Positions 1 through 6,656 of a stretch of 16,434 bases of DNA are shown piece after piece. Origin of the DNA: Candidatus Atribacteria bacterium 1244-E10-H5-B2 (GTDB taxonomy: Bacteria > Atribacterota > JS1 > SB-45 > 34-128); the NCBI GenBank assembly GCA_003575245.1, contig NMQN01000617.1, positions 1 to 16,434 of the forward strand, written 5' to 3'. Below the pieces are notes generated by a model. It was not told where the DNA came from. It ran no database searches and worked only from the letters and a program-made list of their open reading frames with translations. The position numbers and the translations under genes were made by a program. The first letter of the stretch is position 1; each line of letters starts with the position of its first letter.

Positions 1-9
1 AAATGAAAA

Positions 10-324
10 TTGGTTCAGTTATTTTTCTTTACTTATCGTTATATCCATACCATTCATTCTGAGTATATCAGATTAAATAATGCTTTGAAAATAAGAGGAT
101 TTAAACCGCAGACCAATCTCCACACTTATAAAACTTATGCCTATTTAGTGGGGATGATGTTAGTTAGAAGTTATGACCGCTCCAAGAGAGTTTATAATGC
201 TATGTTGTGCCGAGGGTTTAAGGGTAAATTTTGGACTTTAAATCATTTTGTTTCCAAAAAAGCTGATTTTGCAGCGGGAATTGTGATGATAAGTTGTATT
301 ATGGGATTGGTGTTACTGCCATGA
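10..324 (+). CDS. cbiQ: ECF transporter T component (CbiQ/EcfT), C-terminal part; 5' end missing or frameshifted
   Basis: This is the C-terminal third of a CbiQ/EcfT-type membrane protein, which couples the ATPases of an energy-coupling-factor transporter to a substrate-binding S protein. Family marks are a TYRY segment at the start of the visible protein, ALKIRGF and AMLCRGF (the two A-x3-RG coupling motifs), and a hydrophobic C-terminal helix. CbiQ proteins are usually about 220-270 residues, so most of the protein lies left of the window. The reading frame has a TGA at 4-6, so the gene cannot continue upstream in frame. The TTG at 10 is only the first possible start, not a credible native one. 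Either a frameshift lies in the A-rich run at 6-9 or the gene is broken. The stop overlaps the next gene's ATG by 4 bp (ATGA), which indicates an operon. The RGFKG ending suits the cobalt/nickel CbiQ branch, but substrate cannot be read from this part. Confidence 0.75.
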   Translation: MVQLFFFTYRYIHTIHSEYIRLNNALKIRGFKPQTNLHTYKTYAYLVGMMLVRSYDRSKRVYNAMLCRGFKGKFWTLNHFVSKKADFAAGIVMISCIMGLVLLP

Positions 325-992
325 AAGAAAAAGAAAAGGAATCCGTAATCAAATTCGTTGACCTTTCCTTTGCCTACCCCTCCCGGGATTATATATTTAA
401 AAAGTTAAGTTTTAATTTTTTCAAAGGAGAGAAAATTGGCCTGGTTGGGCTCAATGGAAGTGGGAAGACTACTCTATTCCATCTTATTATGGGTCTTTTA
501 AATCCTTCGGGAGGGAAAATAGAAATTTTTAGAAAAGAACGAAAAGTAGAGAATGATTTTGTGGAAGTCAGAGAAAGAATTGGCCTTCTTTTTCAGGATC
601 CGGATGATCAATTATTCAGTCCTACTGTGGCTGAAGATATTGCCTTTGGTCCTCTAAACTTAAGAAAAAATCATCAGGAAACTAAAAAAATCTTGAAAGA
701 AACTTTGGAGGCTCTCGGGTTAACTGGCTTTGAAGATAGAATTACCTACAATCTTTCTTATGGAGAAAAAAGATTAGTTTCCCTAGCTACGGTATGGGCA
801 ATGAAGCCGGAGATTTTATTACTTGATGAACCTACAATCTGGCTTGATGAGGGGACTATCGAAAAGATAGTTCAAATATTAAATAGTCATCCCCATTTAT
901 CCTACATAATTATTTCTCATGATAAAAAATTTTTAAAAGAGGCTACTAATTGTATTTACCTGATGGATAACGGAAAGATAAATAAGACATAA
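321..992 (+). CDS. cbiO: ECF transporter ATPase (CbiO/EcfA-like)
   Basis: ABC ATPase of 223 residues that energises the ECF transporter begun by the preceding gene. Walker A is GLNGSGKT (43-50), the Q-loop sits in the LFQDPDDQLFS segment (Q92) that is characteristic of CbiO/EcfA ATPases, the signature is LSYGE (145-149), Walker B is ILLLDE with catalytic E170, and the switch histidine is H200. The D-loop reads WLDEG where LDP is more usual. An ATG at 294 is in frame, but the ATG at 321 is preferred because it overlaps the CbiQ stop by 4 bp and avoids a hydrophobic nine-residue extension without family similarity. It is probably a single ATPase working as a homodimer, as in CbiMNQO systems, since no second ATPase follows. 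It could serve cobalt, nickel or another S component, and which one is not visible. No clear terminator follows. Confidence 0.9.
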   Translation: MKEKEKESVIKFVDLSFAYPSRDYIFKKLSFNFFKGEKIGLVGLNGSGKTTLFHLIMGLLNPSGGKIEIFRKERKVENDFVEVRERIGLLFQDPDDQLFSPTVAEDIAFGPLNLRKNHQETKKILKETLEALGLTGFEDRITYNLSYGEKRLVSLATVWAMKPEILLLDEPTIWLDEGTIEKIVQILNSHPHLSYIIISHDKKFLKEATNCIYLMDNGKINKT

Positions 993-1217
993 TTCTTATT
1001 TTTATTTTTGAAATGCATTTGTTATAATGAAAATCAAAAGGAGATAAAAAAGTAAACTAAAAGCAAGATATTATAATACAATAAATTGATTGAAGAGATA
1101 TTTTGAAAATCTTAGCGATAAAGATAAAACTTATAGCCATACAAGACATTTATCCTATTGGAACTAAATAACCATCTAACCAGGTAACCAACTAACTAAA
1201 GAGAAGGGGGAGAAGAA

Positions 1218-2291
1218 ATGAAAATTGGAATCGTGGGGATGCCTTTAACGGGGAAGACCACCCTGTTTAATCTTTTAACCGGCCAGCATAAAGAGACTTC
1301 TGCTTATTCCTCAAAAGGTACTAAAAATATAGGGATAGCTACTGTTTGCGATCAGAGAATAGAATATTTAAGTTCACTTTATCATCCCAAGAAGACCACT
1401 TACGCCGCTATTGAATTTGTGGACATCGGTGGAATTTCTCCAGAGTTGCCAACAAAAGAGAAGGTAGAGATATTTAGTCTTATCCAGGATGCTGAGGCCT
1501 TGCTGTTTGTAATCAGATTATTTGAAGACCCGACGGTTGCTGGTGAGAAAGATCCGATTGTTCAAGTTGAAAATTTAAGATATGAACTTTTGCTCAGAGA
1601 TTTAGAGGTAGTAGAGAATCGCTTAAGTAATTTAAAAAAATCTAAGAAAGAATTAACTAATGATGAATTAATAGAAGAAGATGTTTTGGAAAAATGTGAT
1701 CAATATCTAAGCGATGATAAATTTCTCTTCAGCTTTGAATTTACGGAAGATGAAATAAAGAGGATAAGTGGTTTTAGTTTTTTTACTCTAAAGCCAATAA
1801 TTATTGCTCTAAATCTTAGTGAGGAACAATTTAGATCTAATGTATTTCTTGGGAAAGAGGAATCAAACCAACTTATAAAAGATAATAATATGGTGAGCAT
1901 AAACATTTGTGGAAAAATGGAGATGGAAATAAGTCAACTGGAACCAGAAGAGAGACAGGTATTTTTAGAGGACCTAGGATTAAAAGAATCGGGCATTGAA
2001 AGGTTATGTCGAGTAGGTTATGAACATTTAGGTCTAATCACCTTTTTTACAGTAGTCAAGAATGAAGTTCAAGCATGGACTATTAAAAAAGGTACCCATG
2101 CAGTAAAAGCCGCCGGAAAAGTACATTCAGACATAGAAAGAGGTTTTATCCGGGCAGAAATAGCCAGATATCGGGATTTAGTTGATCTTGGTTCTATGCA
2201 CGCAATAAAAGAAAAAGGACTACTAAAGATTGAAGGGAAAGATGCAATAATCGAAGATGGGGATATTATCAATTTTCGATTTAATGTTTAA
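1218..2291 (+). CDS. ychF: YchF/OLA1-type ribosome-associated ATPase, divergent
   Basis: OBG-class P-loop NTPase of 357 residues (E. coli YchF is about 363). The P-loop is GMPLTGKT (7-14), the G3 region is FVDIGG (67-72), and the G4 position reads NLSE (199-202), matching the NxxE of YchF that shifts preference from GTP to ATP. A TGS-like C-terminal domain covers about 270-357, with the FFTV, QAWTI, KAAGKVHSD, GFIRAE and IEDGDIINFRFNV segments typical of YchF. The family binds ribosomes and has been tied to stress and translation control. The region after G3 is unusual: canonical YchF has a glycine-rich GxGLGN stretch there, while this protein has ISPELPTKEK. It may therefore be a paralogous branch rather than strict YchF. 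SD-like GAAGGGGGAG lies just before the ATG. The 225-bp upstream gap has only weak promoter-like boxes (a TATAAT at 1023-1028 without a good -35). Confidence 0.85.
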   Translation: MKIGIVGMPLTGKTTLFNLLTGQHKETSAYSSKGTKNIGIATVCDQRIEYLSSLYHPKKTTYAAIEFVDIGGISPELPTKEKVEIFSLIQDAEALLFVIRLFEDPTVAGEKDPIVQVENLRYELLLRDLEVVENRLSNLKKSKKELTNDELIEEDVLEKCDQYLSDDKFLFSFEFTEDEIKRISGFSFFTLKPIIIALNLSEEQFRSNVFLGKEESNQLIKDNNMVSINICGKMEMEISQLEPEERQVFLEDLGLKESGIERLCRVGYEHLGLITFFTVVKNEVQAWTIKKGTHAVKAAGKVHSDIERGFIRAEIARYRDLVDLGSMHAIKEKGLLKIEGKDAIIEDGDIINFRFNV

Positions 2292-2374
2292 AGCGTAAAA
2301 AGGGGACGGTTCTATTTTATTCTTTAATTTTATAAAATAACTAAAAAAATAGAACCGTCCCCTTTTTACGCTTT
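2290..2374. repeat. Palindromic repeat, full copy 1 (GGGGACGGTTC family)
   Basis: Perfect inverted repeat with 29-bp arms, 2290-2318 and 2346-2374, around a 27-nt AT-rich loop. The arm core reads AAAAGGGGACGGTTCT. It begins inside the TAA stop of the YchF-like gene. A second, independent copy with the same arm core is at 5533-5610. In RNA it would form a very stable hairpin on either strand and may end transcription in both directions. The outer AAAGCGT portion is absent from copy 2, so only the core is shared. Confidence 0.9.
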
Positions 2375-2530
2375 TCGTTTTTCGATATATAGTATCCGCT
2401 AAACGCTATCCGCTAGTATACGATAATTAATTTAACTCCTTATTATCTCAACGCAATACGCAATATAATGTACTCGATACTTATTTCTTTACGAGATACG
2501 ATTCACGAGATACTAAATACGAAAATATTA
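2375..2530. repeat. Noncoding stretch of short imperfect direct repeats
   Basis: There is no coding sequence here. The stretch holds several short direct repeats: TATCCGCTA at 2393-2401 and 2407-2415 (14-bp period), ACGCAAT twice in 2451-2465, and ACGAGATAC at 2491-2499 and 2505-2513 (again a 14-bp period). Similar words in the opposite orientation recur at about 10631-10755. The origin is unknown; it resembles decayed tandem-repeat spacer DNA. Confidence 0.5.
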
Positions 2531-2534
2531 ATAG

Positions 2535-2563
2535 TTGACAAAAATATTTAATTATATTATAAT
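2535..2563 (+). promoter_or_regulatory. Consensus housekeeping promoter of the rrf2 cluster
   Basis: TTGACA at 2535-2540 and TATAAT at 2558-2563 are separated by exactly 17 bp, giving full consensus at both boxes. Transcription would start near 2570, inside the inverted repeat described next, about 40 nt before the rrf2 ATG. Confidence 0.9.
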
Positions 2564-2564
2564 C

Positions 2565-2590
2565 ACTACTAAAGTAATAGTAATAGTAGT
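2565..2590. promoter_or_regulatory. Probable Rrf2 operator (autoregulation)
   Basis: Inverted repeat ACTACTA (2565-2571) and TAGTAGT (2584-2590) with a 12-bp AT-rich centre. It starts 2 bp after the -10 box and covers the expected transcription start, where a bound dimer would block initiation. Rrf2 regulators commonly bind dyads of roughly this size in their own promoters. That this one is the target of the adjacent regulator is inferred from position. Confidence 0.65.
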
Positions 2591-2610
2591 AATTAAGCGA
2601 GGTGAATTTT

Positions 2611-3027
2611 ATGAGGCTCTCTACCAGAGCAAGATATGGTACAAGGTTAATGTTAGAATTAGCCTTAAATTTTGATAAGGGGACTATCTTTTTAAAGGAT
2701 ATTGCCGAAAAGGAAGAGATTTCCGAAAAATATTTAAGTCATCTGGTTATCCCCCTTAAGGCAAGTGAGTTGATAAGCTCCTCTCGAGGAGCCCACGGAG
2801 GGTATCAGTTAGCCAAATCTCCTTCCCAAATAACTCTCAAAGAGATTGTGCAAACTTTGGAAGGGGGGATAAGTTGTGTTGAATGCGTAAAAAATCCCTC
2901 TGTTTGTCCCAGAGTTTCCAAATGTGCAACTCGAGGTATCTGGGAGAAATTAGATGAAAAAATTTCCGATGAACTTAGCTCTGTTACTTTAGAGGATTTA
3001 ATGAACTCGCAAAAAGAAATAAACTAA
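2611..3027 (+). CDS. Rrf2-family transcriptional regulator, probable Fe-S sensor
   Basis: Winged-helix Rrf2 protein of 138 residues. The N-terminus MRLSTRARYGTRLMLELAL and the wing with RGAHGGYQLAKSP (about 59-71) are diagnostic. Four cysteines lie in the sensor loop, C89, C92, C99 and C105. The last three give C-x6-C-x5-C, close to the IscR/NsrR-type cluster-binding arrangement, so an Fe-S cluster is likely, although CymR-like function in cysteine control cannot be excluded. ATG at 2611 is chosen because GAGGTG (2599-2604) sits 6 nt upstream; the in-frame GTG at 2602 lies within that SD. The gene has a consensus promoter with a dyad over the start site, which suggests autorepression. Downstream lie a SHOCT membrane protein, cysteine synthase and a YHS permease, fitting a sulfur, metal or redox regulon. 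Confidence 0.9.
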   Translation: MRLSTRARYGTRLMLELALNFDKGTIFLKDIAEKEEISEKYLSHLVIPLKASELISSSRGAHGGYQLAKSPSQITLKEIVQTLEGGISCVECVKNPSVCPRVSKCATRGIWEKLDEKISDELSSVTLEDLMNSQKEIN

Positions 3028-3078
3028 TTATTGCTATCCTATTTCGCGAATATTAAATATGAAAAAGAGGTGAAATTT

Positions 3079-3393
3079 ATGAGAGTATTGATTATGGTTT
3101 TTGTAATATTATTTATGTTTCCAGTTCTTGCATTTGCTGATGTAGAGGGCTGTGGATTTACATGGGGGTGGAATCAAATGATGAATTTTGGACCTGGAGG
3201 AGGAATCTTTATGATGTTCATGTTTGCAATTGTTATTGGATTAATAATTTATTTTATTATCACCAATACAAAATCTAATAGATATACTGGGGGGTTTAGC
3301 GAAACTTCCTTAGATATTGTCAAAGAACGATTTGCAAAGGGAGAAATTAGCGAAAAAGAATTTGAAAAAATGAAAAAAGTTTTGAAGGGTTAA
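3079..3393 (+). CDS. Small exported/membrane protein with C-terminal SHOCT domain
   Basis: Protein of 104 residues. Residues 1-20 form a signal peptide or first helix ending in LAFA before DVEG. A Gly/Met/Trp-rich linker follows (CGFTWGWNQMMNFGPGGG, 25-42), then a transmembrane helix at about 43-61, and a C-terminal SHOCT motif (SLDIVKERFAKGEISEKEF, 77-95). SHOCT segments are short helical modules in many small membrane proteins. Genes of this architecture often sit next to heavy-metal or redox genes, but no biochemical role is established. The ATG at 3079 has GAGGTG 6 nt upstream; the in-frame TTG at 3031 would add a non-hydrophobic leader and has no SD. The gap after rrf2 is 51 bp without a terminator, so co-transcription is likely. 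The single Cys25 would be periplasmic if residues 1-20 are removed or inserted. Confidence 0.7.
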   Translation: MRVLIMVFVILFMFPVLAFADVEGCGFTWGWNQMMNFGPGGGIFMMFMFAIVIGLIIYFIITNTKSNRYTGGFSETSLDIVKERFAKGEISEKEFEKMKKVLKG

Positions 3394-3462
3394 TTAATTT
3401 CTTATACGGGATATAAAATAGTTATAAAAATTGCGAAATAAAAAGATGTTTAGGAGAAAACT

Positions 3463-4371
3463 ATGAATCTGTTGTCATCTATCGGCAATACACCACTTGT
3501 TGAGTTAAATAATCTAAATGGAATTTCAAAGGTAAGAATTTTTGGCAAGCTTGAAGGGAGTAATCCTGGTGGTTCAGTTAAAGATCGTCCTGCCTATTAT
3601 ATGCTCAAAAAAGCAGAGGAGTCAGGGGAACTTGTCAGAGGAAAAACAATACTTGAACCTACTTCGGGAAATACTGGAATTGCCCTGGCAATGATAGGAG
3701 CAGCCAAGGAGTATAAAGTAAAACTTTGTATGCCTGAATGTGTGAGTTTAGAAAGGCGGAGTATTATTGAGGCATTTGGTGCTGAAGTTGTACTCACTCC
3801 TGCAAATGAAACCACGGATGGTGCTATTAGAAAAGCCCATCAGCTCATTACTGAAGAGCCTGATAAATATTATATGCCCAATCAATTCGAAAATGAGGAT
3901 AATGTTCTTGCTCATTATGAGACCACCGGGCCAGAGATATTTTCGCAAACCAAGGGAGAAATAGATGTATTTGTAGCCGGCATGGGGACCGGAGGAACTC
4001 TAATGGGGACGGGTAAATATCTCAGGGAAAAGAAGCCGCAAATTAAAGTTGTAGGAGTTGAACCAACGGTAGGAAATAAAATACAGGGGCTTAAAAATAT
4101 GAAAGAGTCAATTGTCCCCAAGATATACCATTCAGAAAAATTAGATGAGAAAATTACCGTTGAGGATGATCCAGCTTATGAGGTAACCAGATTACTGGCC
4201 ACAAAAGAAGGTATTTTTGTAGGCATGTCCAGTGGTGCTGCAGTTTTGGGAGCCTTGTGCGTGGCCAAAAAGATGAATTCTGGAATAATCGTAGTAATTT
4301 TACCTGATCGGGGAGATAGATATTTAAGCACTAACTTATTCAGGTCAATATGCGGCAAATGCCCGCCATAG
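3463..4371 (+). CDS. cysK: Cysteine synthase family PLP enzyme (CysK/CysM)
   Basis: Fold-type II PLP enzyme of 302 residues, expected to make cysteine from O-acetylserine (or a related activated serine) and sulfide or another sulfur donor. The N-terminus has IGNTPLVEL, PLP lysine K40 lies in NPGGSVKDR, the substrate loop TSGNT is at 67-71, the phosphate-binding loop GTGGT at 175-179, and SSGAA at 256-260 carries the serine that contacts the pyridine nitrogen. The ending PDRGDRYLST resembles CysM and short archaeal-type enzymes. The protein finishes with CGKCPP, a Cys-x2-Cys tail that could bind metal or form a disulfide. TAGGAG precedes the ATG at a normal distance. Its place in an Rrf2-headed cluster fits control of cysteine supply. 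CysK versus CysM specificity cannot be decided from sequence alone. Confidence 0.9.
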   Translation: MNLLSSIGNTPLVELNNLNGISKVRIFGKLEGSNPGGSVKDRPAYYMLKKAEESGELVRGKTILEPTSGNTGIALAMIGAAKEYKVKLCMPECVSLERRSIIEAFGAEVVLTPANETTDGAIRKAHQLITEEPDKYYMPNQFENEDNVLAHYETTGPEIFSQTKGEIDVFVAGMGTGGTLMGTGKYLREKKPQIKVVGVEPTVGNKIQGLKNMKESIVPKIYHSEKLDEKITVEDDPAYEVTRLLATKEGIFVGMSSGAAVLGALCVAKKMNSGIIVVILPDRGDRYLSTNLFRSICGKCPP

Positions 4372-4473
4372 TGGAGTAAGCGAATATTTATAGGAGTTTA
4401 TCTATTTAGGACTTAAAAATAAATAAAAAATGGAAGGAAGTATAATTTTAAATTAATGCTCATTTAATAGATT

Positions 4474-5502
4474 ATGAATATATTAATCGAATTTTTAATT
4501 GTATTTAAAGGATATCTTGTTGAAGTATTACCTTTTCTATTTATAGGGTTTCTGTTAAGCGGTTTAATTCATGAATTTGTACCGGCGAAATTAGTGGAAA
4601 GACATCTTGGTGGTAAAGGCATAAAACCCATTCTTTATACTACCCTTGCCGGGATACTTCTTCCTGTCTGCTGTATAGGTTCACTTCCAATAGCATTAAG
4701 TCTGCACCAAAAAGGAGTAAGGCTTGGTCCTGTTTTAGCATTTTTAGTGGCAACACCTGCTACCTCAATTACAGCTCTTTTAGTAAGTTATGGTCTTCTC
4801 GGATTAAAATTTACTATATTTATATTTTTCGCAGTTATTCTTATGGGACTGATTATGGGTATTGTGGGCAATGCAATTAAGCTAAAAACATTAGAAAGTG
4901 CAAAAAATTCTTTATCTTGTAAAGAAAGTAATTTTGCTTTAGATTCAATTTGTGGAATGAATGTAGATAAATGTGATGGATTGAAAACAGAATATAAAAG
5001 GGAGTCTTATTATTTTTGTTCGTCCCATTGTCAGACAACTTTTGAAAAAGATCCGGAAAAATATATTAAAAGTGATAATTCTAAAGACCGGATAAAGAAT
5101 AGATTAATATCTGTGATTAGATATATTTTTTTAGATATGTTCAGGGAGATCGGGCCTGAAATATTTTTGGGTTTAATATTGGCAGCATTAGTGTCTACAA
5201 TTGCTCCGGTGGGGGAATTTGTGGGGAACCATTTTAGCGGTGGATTTGGTTATCTATTCAGTCTTGTCTTTGGTTTGGCAATGTATATCTGTTCCACTGC
5301 CAGTGTGCCTTTAGTTCATGCTTTTATTTCCCAGGGCATGAATATTGGAGCTGGTATGGTATTGCTCATAGCAGGGCCGGTTACCAGCTGGGGGACTCTT
5401 TTAGTCCTGAGAAAGTCTTTTGGCGGCAAAACATTAATTTTATATTTAACTATTATTAGCATTTTAGCTCTCTCTTTTGGTTATATTTTTTATTTAATTT
5501 AG
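4474..5502 (+). CDS. Permease (ArsP/YraQ/SO_0444-like) with inserted YHS domain
   Basis: Membrane protein of 342 residues with two homologous hydrophobic halves. In half 1 the motif PVCCIGSLP (64-72) is followed by GP and ATPATS; in half 2 the matching segment is ICSTASVPL (272-280), then GPVTS. This Cys..Pro plus P-x-T-S pattern is that of the DUF318/YraQ permease group, which includes ArsP organoarsenical and SO_0444 metal efflux proteins. The loop between the halves carries a YHS domain (about 156-200) with C160 and the pair C182/C186 (FCSSHC), a known metal-binding module. The role is thus likely export of a thiophilic metal, metalloid or its organic form across the inner membrane; the substrate is not determined. 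The start is uncertain because no good SD lies close to ATG 4474, but an in-frame stop at 4468 rules out longer forms. It follows cysK by 102 bp. Confidence 0.75.
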   Translation: MNILIEFLIVFKGYLVEVLPFLFIGFLLSGLIHEFVPAKLVERHLGGKGIKPILYTTLAGILLPVCCIGSLPIALSLHQKGVRLGPVLAFLVATPATSITALLVSYGLLGLKFTIFIFFAVILMGLIMGIVGNAIKLKTLESAKNSLSCKESNFALDSICGMNVDKCDGLKTEYKRESYYFCSSHCQTTFEKDPEKYIKSDNSKDRIKNRLISVIRYIFLDMFREIGPEIFLGLILAALVSTIAPVGEFVGNHFSGGFGYLFSLVFGLAMYICSTASVPLVHAFISQGMNIGAGMVLLIAGPVTSWGTLLVLRKSFGGKTLILYLTIISILALSFGYIFYLI

Positions 5503-5532
5503 TTTGTGATAAAATGCAAATATCTTTAAGAA

Positions 5533-5610
5533 TAAAAAAAGGGGGACGGTTCTTTTTTTACCATCTTTTTAAAATAATGATTAGAAAAAAGAACCGTCCC
5601 CCTTTTTTTA
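5533..5610. repeat. Palindromic repeat, full copy 2 (GGGGACGGTTC family)
   Basis: Perfect 26-bp arms at 5533-5558 and 5585-5610 around a 26-nt loop. The arm core is AGGGGGACGGTTCTTTTT, matching copy 1 at 2290-2374 except for one extra G and loss of the outer GCGT. The loop has a T-rich then A-rich composition like that of copy 1. It lies between the permease stop and the SD (5612-5620) of the methyltransferase, so on the + strand it could terminate the upstream transcript. Confidence 0.9.
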
Positions 5611-5629
5611 TAAAGGGAGGACATATATT

Positions 5630-6628
5630 ATGCAGGAATTTTTAATAGAGATGTTGGAATGTCCCTCCTGCCACGGGGAACTAAATTGGAAAATTATCCA
5701 GCATCAGGGGGATAGGATTGAGGAAGCAGAAGTAAATTGTAAAAAGTGTGATGGTACTTATCCCGTTAAAGAAGGAATTGGTCTTTTTCTAACTCCCGAT
5801 CTACCCCGCAATGATCTTTGGGAGCAGCTTGATAGTCAATTAATTCAATGCCTTCGTGAAAATCCTCAGATTGAAAGCAAATTAATGGATGTACCATTAA
5901 ATACTCTCAATCCTGCTGATCAGTTTTTTAGATCGCAGGTTTTAGAAGAACGGGGGGAGTTTGCCCAGGCCAAAGCAACAGCAAATTTTGCTTATTCTAA
6001 ATTATACGCTCCTGAATATCTGAAATGCTATAATGCTCAGATTAATTACCTTATCACTCAACTCTCTATTTTTGATGGCCCAATTATTGATATTGCTTCC
6101 GGAAGGGGTGATTTAGCAGAATTGCTCGTACGTAAACTTAAACAACCAATTGTTTTTACTGACTTTAGTCCTCAAATATTACGTCGTAATCGTCGATGGT
6201 TGGAGTTTTTCGGTTTATATGAACGGGTTAGTTTGTTAGCTTTCGATGCTCGACGTTCACCTTTTAAAGATGGGGCAATTAAAATGATGACTACAAATTT
6301 AGGCCTTATCAATATCGAAAAACCTGAGAATCTTTTGAATGAATTACGGAGAATTGTTTCAGGAAAGTTTTTTGCTATTTCTAGCTTTTATCCAGAAGAT
6401 GATGAAGTAAATGTAGAAACGATTAAAAAGTTAGGAGTAGATCAATTTTTATTTCGGAATTCCACTCTGGAATCTTTTTACTCTGCTGGTTGGCAGGTAA
6501 GGATGGAAAATATGATGATCGGGAAAGCTTGCCCTACTCCGAAGGGTGAGGTAATAGAGGGGGCCGGCATAGATGCCTTTCCGGTTACAGAAACTAAATT
6601 GGAGTGGGGAATATTGGAAGCACAATAA
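5630..6628 (+). CDS. SAM-dependent methyltransferase with N-terminal Trm112-like zinc ribbon
   Basis: Protein of 332 residues. The N-terminus (1-56) is a Trm112p-like zinc ribbon with C11/C14 and C37/C40 and the characteristic YPVKEGIGLFL segment. Residues 57-140 are a helical linker. A class I methyltransferase core begins near 150: motif I is DIASGRGD (154-161) and motif II ends in the acidic D178 (VFTDFS). A motif IV-like region with TTNLGLINIEKPENLL follows, and the tail has GWQVR typical of the final strand pair. The substrate is unknown. Trm112-like ribbons fused to methyltransferases occur in small-molecule and tRNA/ribosome enzymes alike. SD AAAGGGAGG (5612-5620) lies 9 nt from the ATG. 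It precedes csaA by 28 bp and probably starts that transcription unit, just after the palindromic repeat. Confidence 0.75.
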   Translation: MQEFLIEMLECPSCHGELNWKIIQHQGDRIEEAEVNCKKCDGTYPVKEGIGLFLTPDLPRNDLWEQLDSQLIQCLRENPQIESKLMDVPLNTLNPADQFFRSQVLEERGEFAQAKATANFAYSKLYAPEYLKCYNAQINYLITQLSIFDGPIIDIASGRGDLAELLVRKLKQPIVFTDFSPQILRRNRRWLEFFGLYERVSLLAFDARRSPFKDGAIKMMTTNLGLINIEKPENLLNELRRIVSGKFFAISSFYPEDDEVNVETIKKLGVDQFLFRNSTLESFYSAGWQVRMENMMIGKACPTPKGEVIEGAGIDAFPVTETKLEWGILEAQ

Positions 6629-6656
6629 AGAGATTGAAAGGATGAAATAGAAGATT

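Noticed and set aside
1..9. TGA in the CbiQ frame as evidence for a recoded UGA codon
   Set aside because: thiT and the dehydratase gene both end at TGA in positions that fit family length, and other stops are TAA or TAG, so the standard code is the better reading.
294..320. Upstream ATG at 294 as start of the ABC ATPase
   Set aside because: It adds nine residues without family similarity inside the CbiQ gene; the ATG at 321 makes a typical 4-bp overlap with the CbiQ stop.
993..1217. TATAAT at 1023-1028 as a promoter for the YchF-like gene
   Set aside because: TTGAAA at 1008-1013 is only 9 bp away and no acceptable -35 occurs at 16-18 bp, so it is not listed as a feature.
2375..2530. Short direct repeats as a CRISPR array
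   Set aside because: Repeats are only 9 bp with 5-bp spacers, just two units each, and no cas genes are present.
3031..3078. TTG at 3031 as start of the SHOCT protein
   Set aside because: No SD, and it would put 16 polar residues before the signal peptide; ATG 3079 has GAGGTG at the right distance.
3597..4358. Several open frames of 60-72 residues inside cysK on both strands
   Set aside because: They lie in shadow frames of a clearly conserved PLP enzyme and show no motif or SD.
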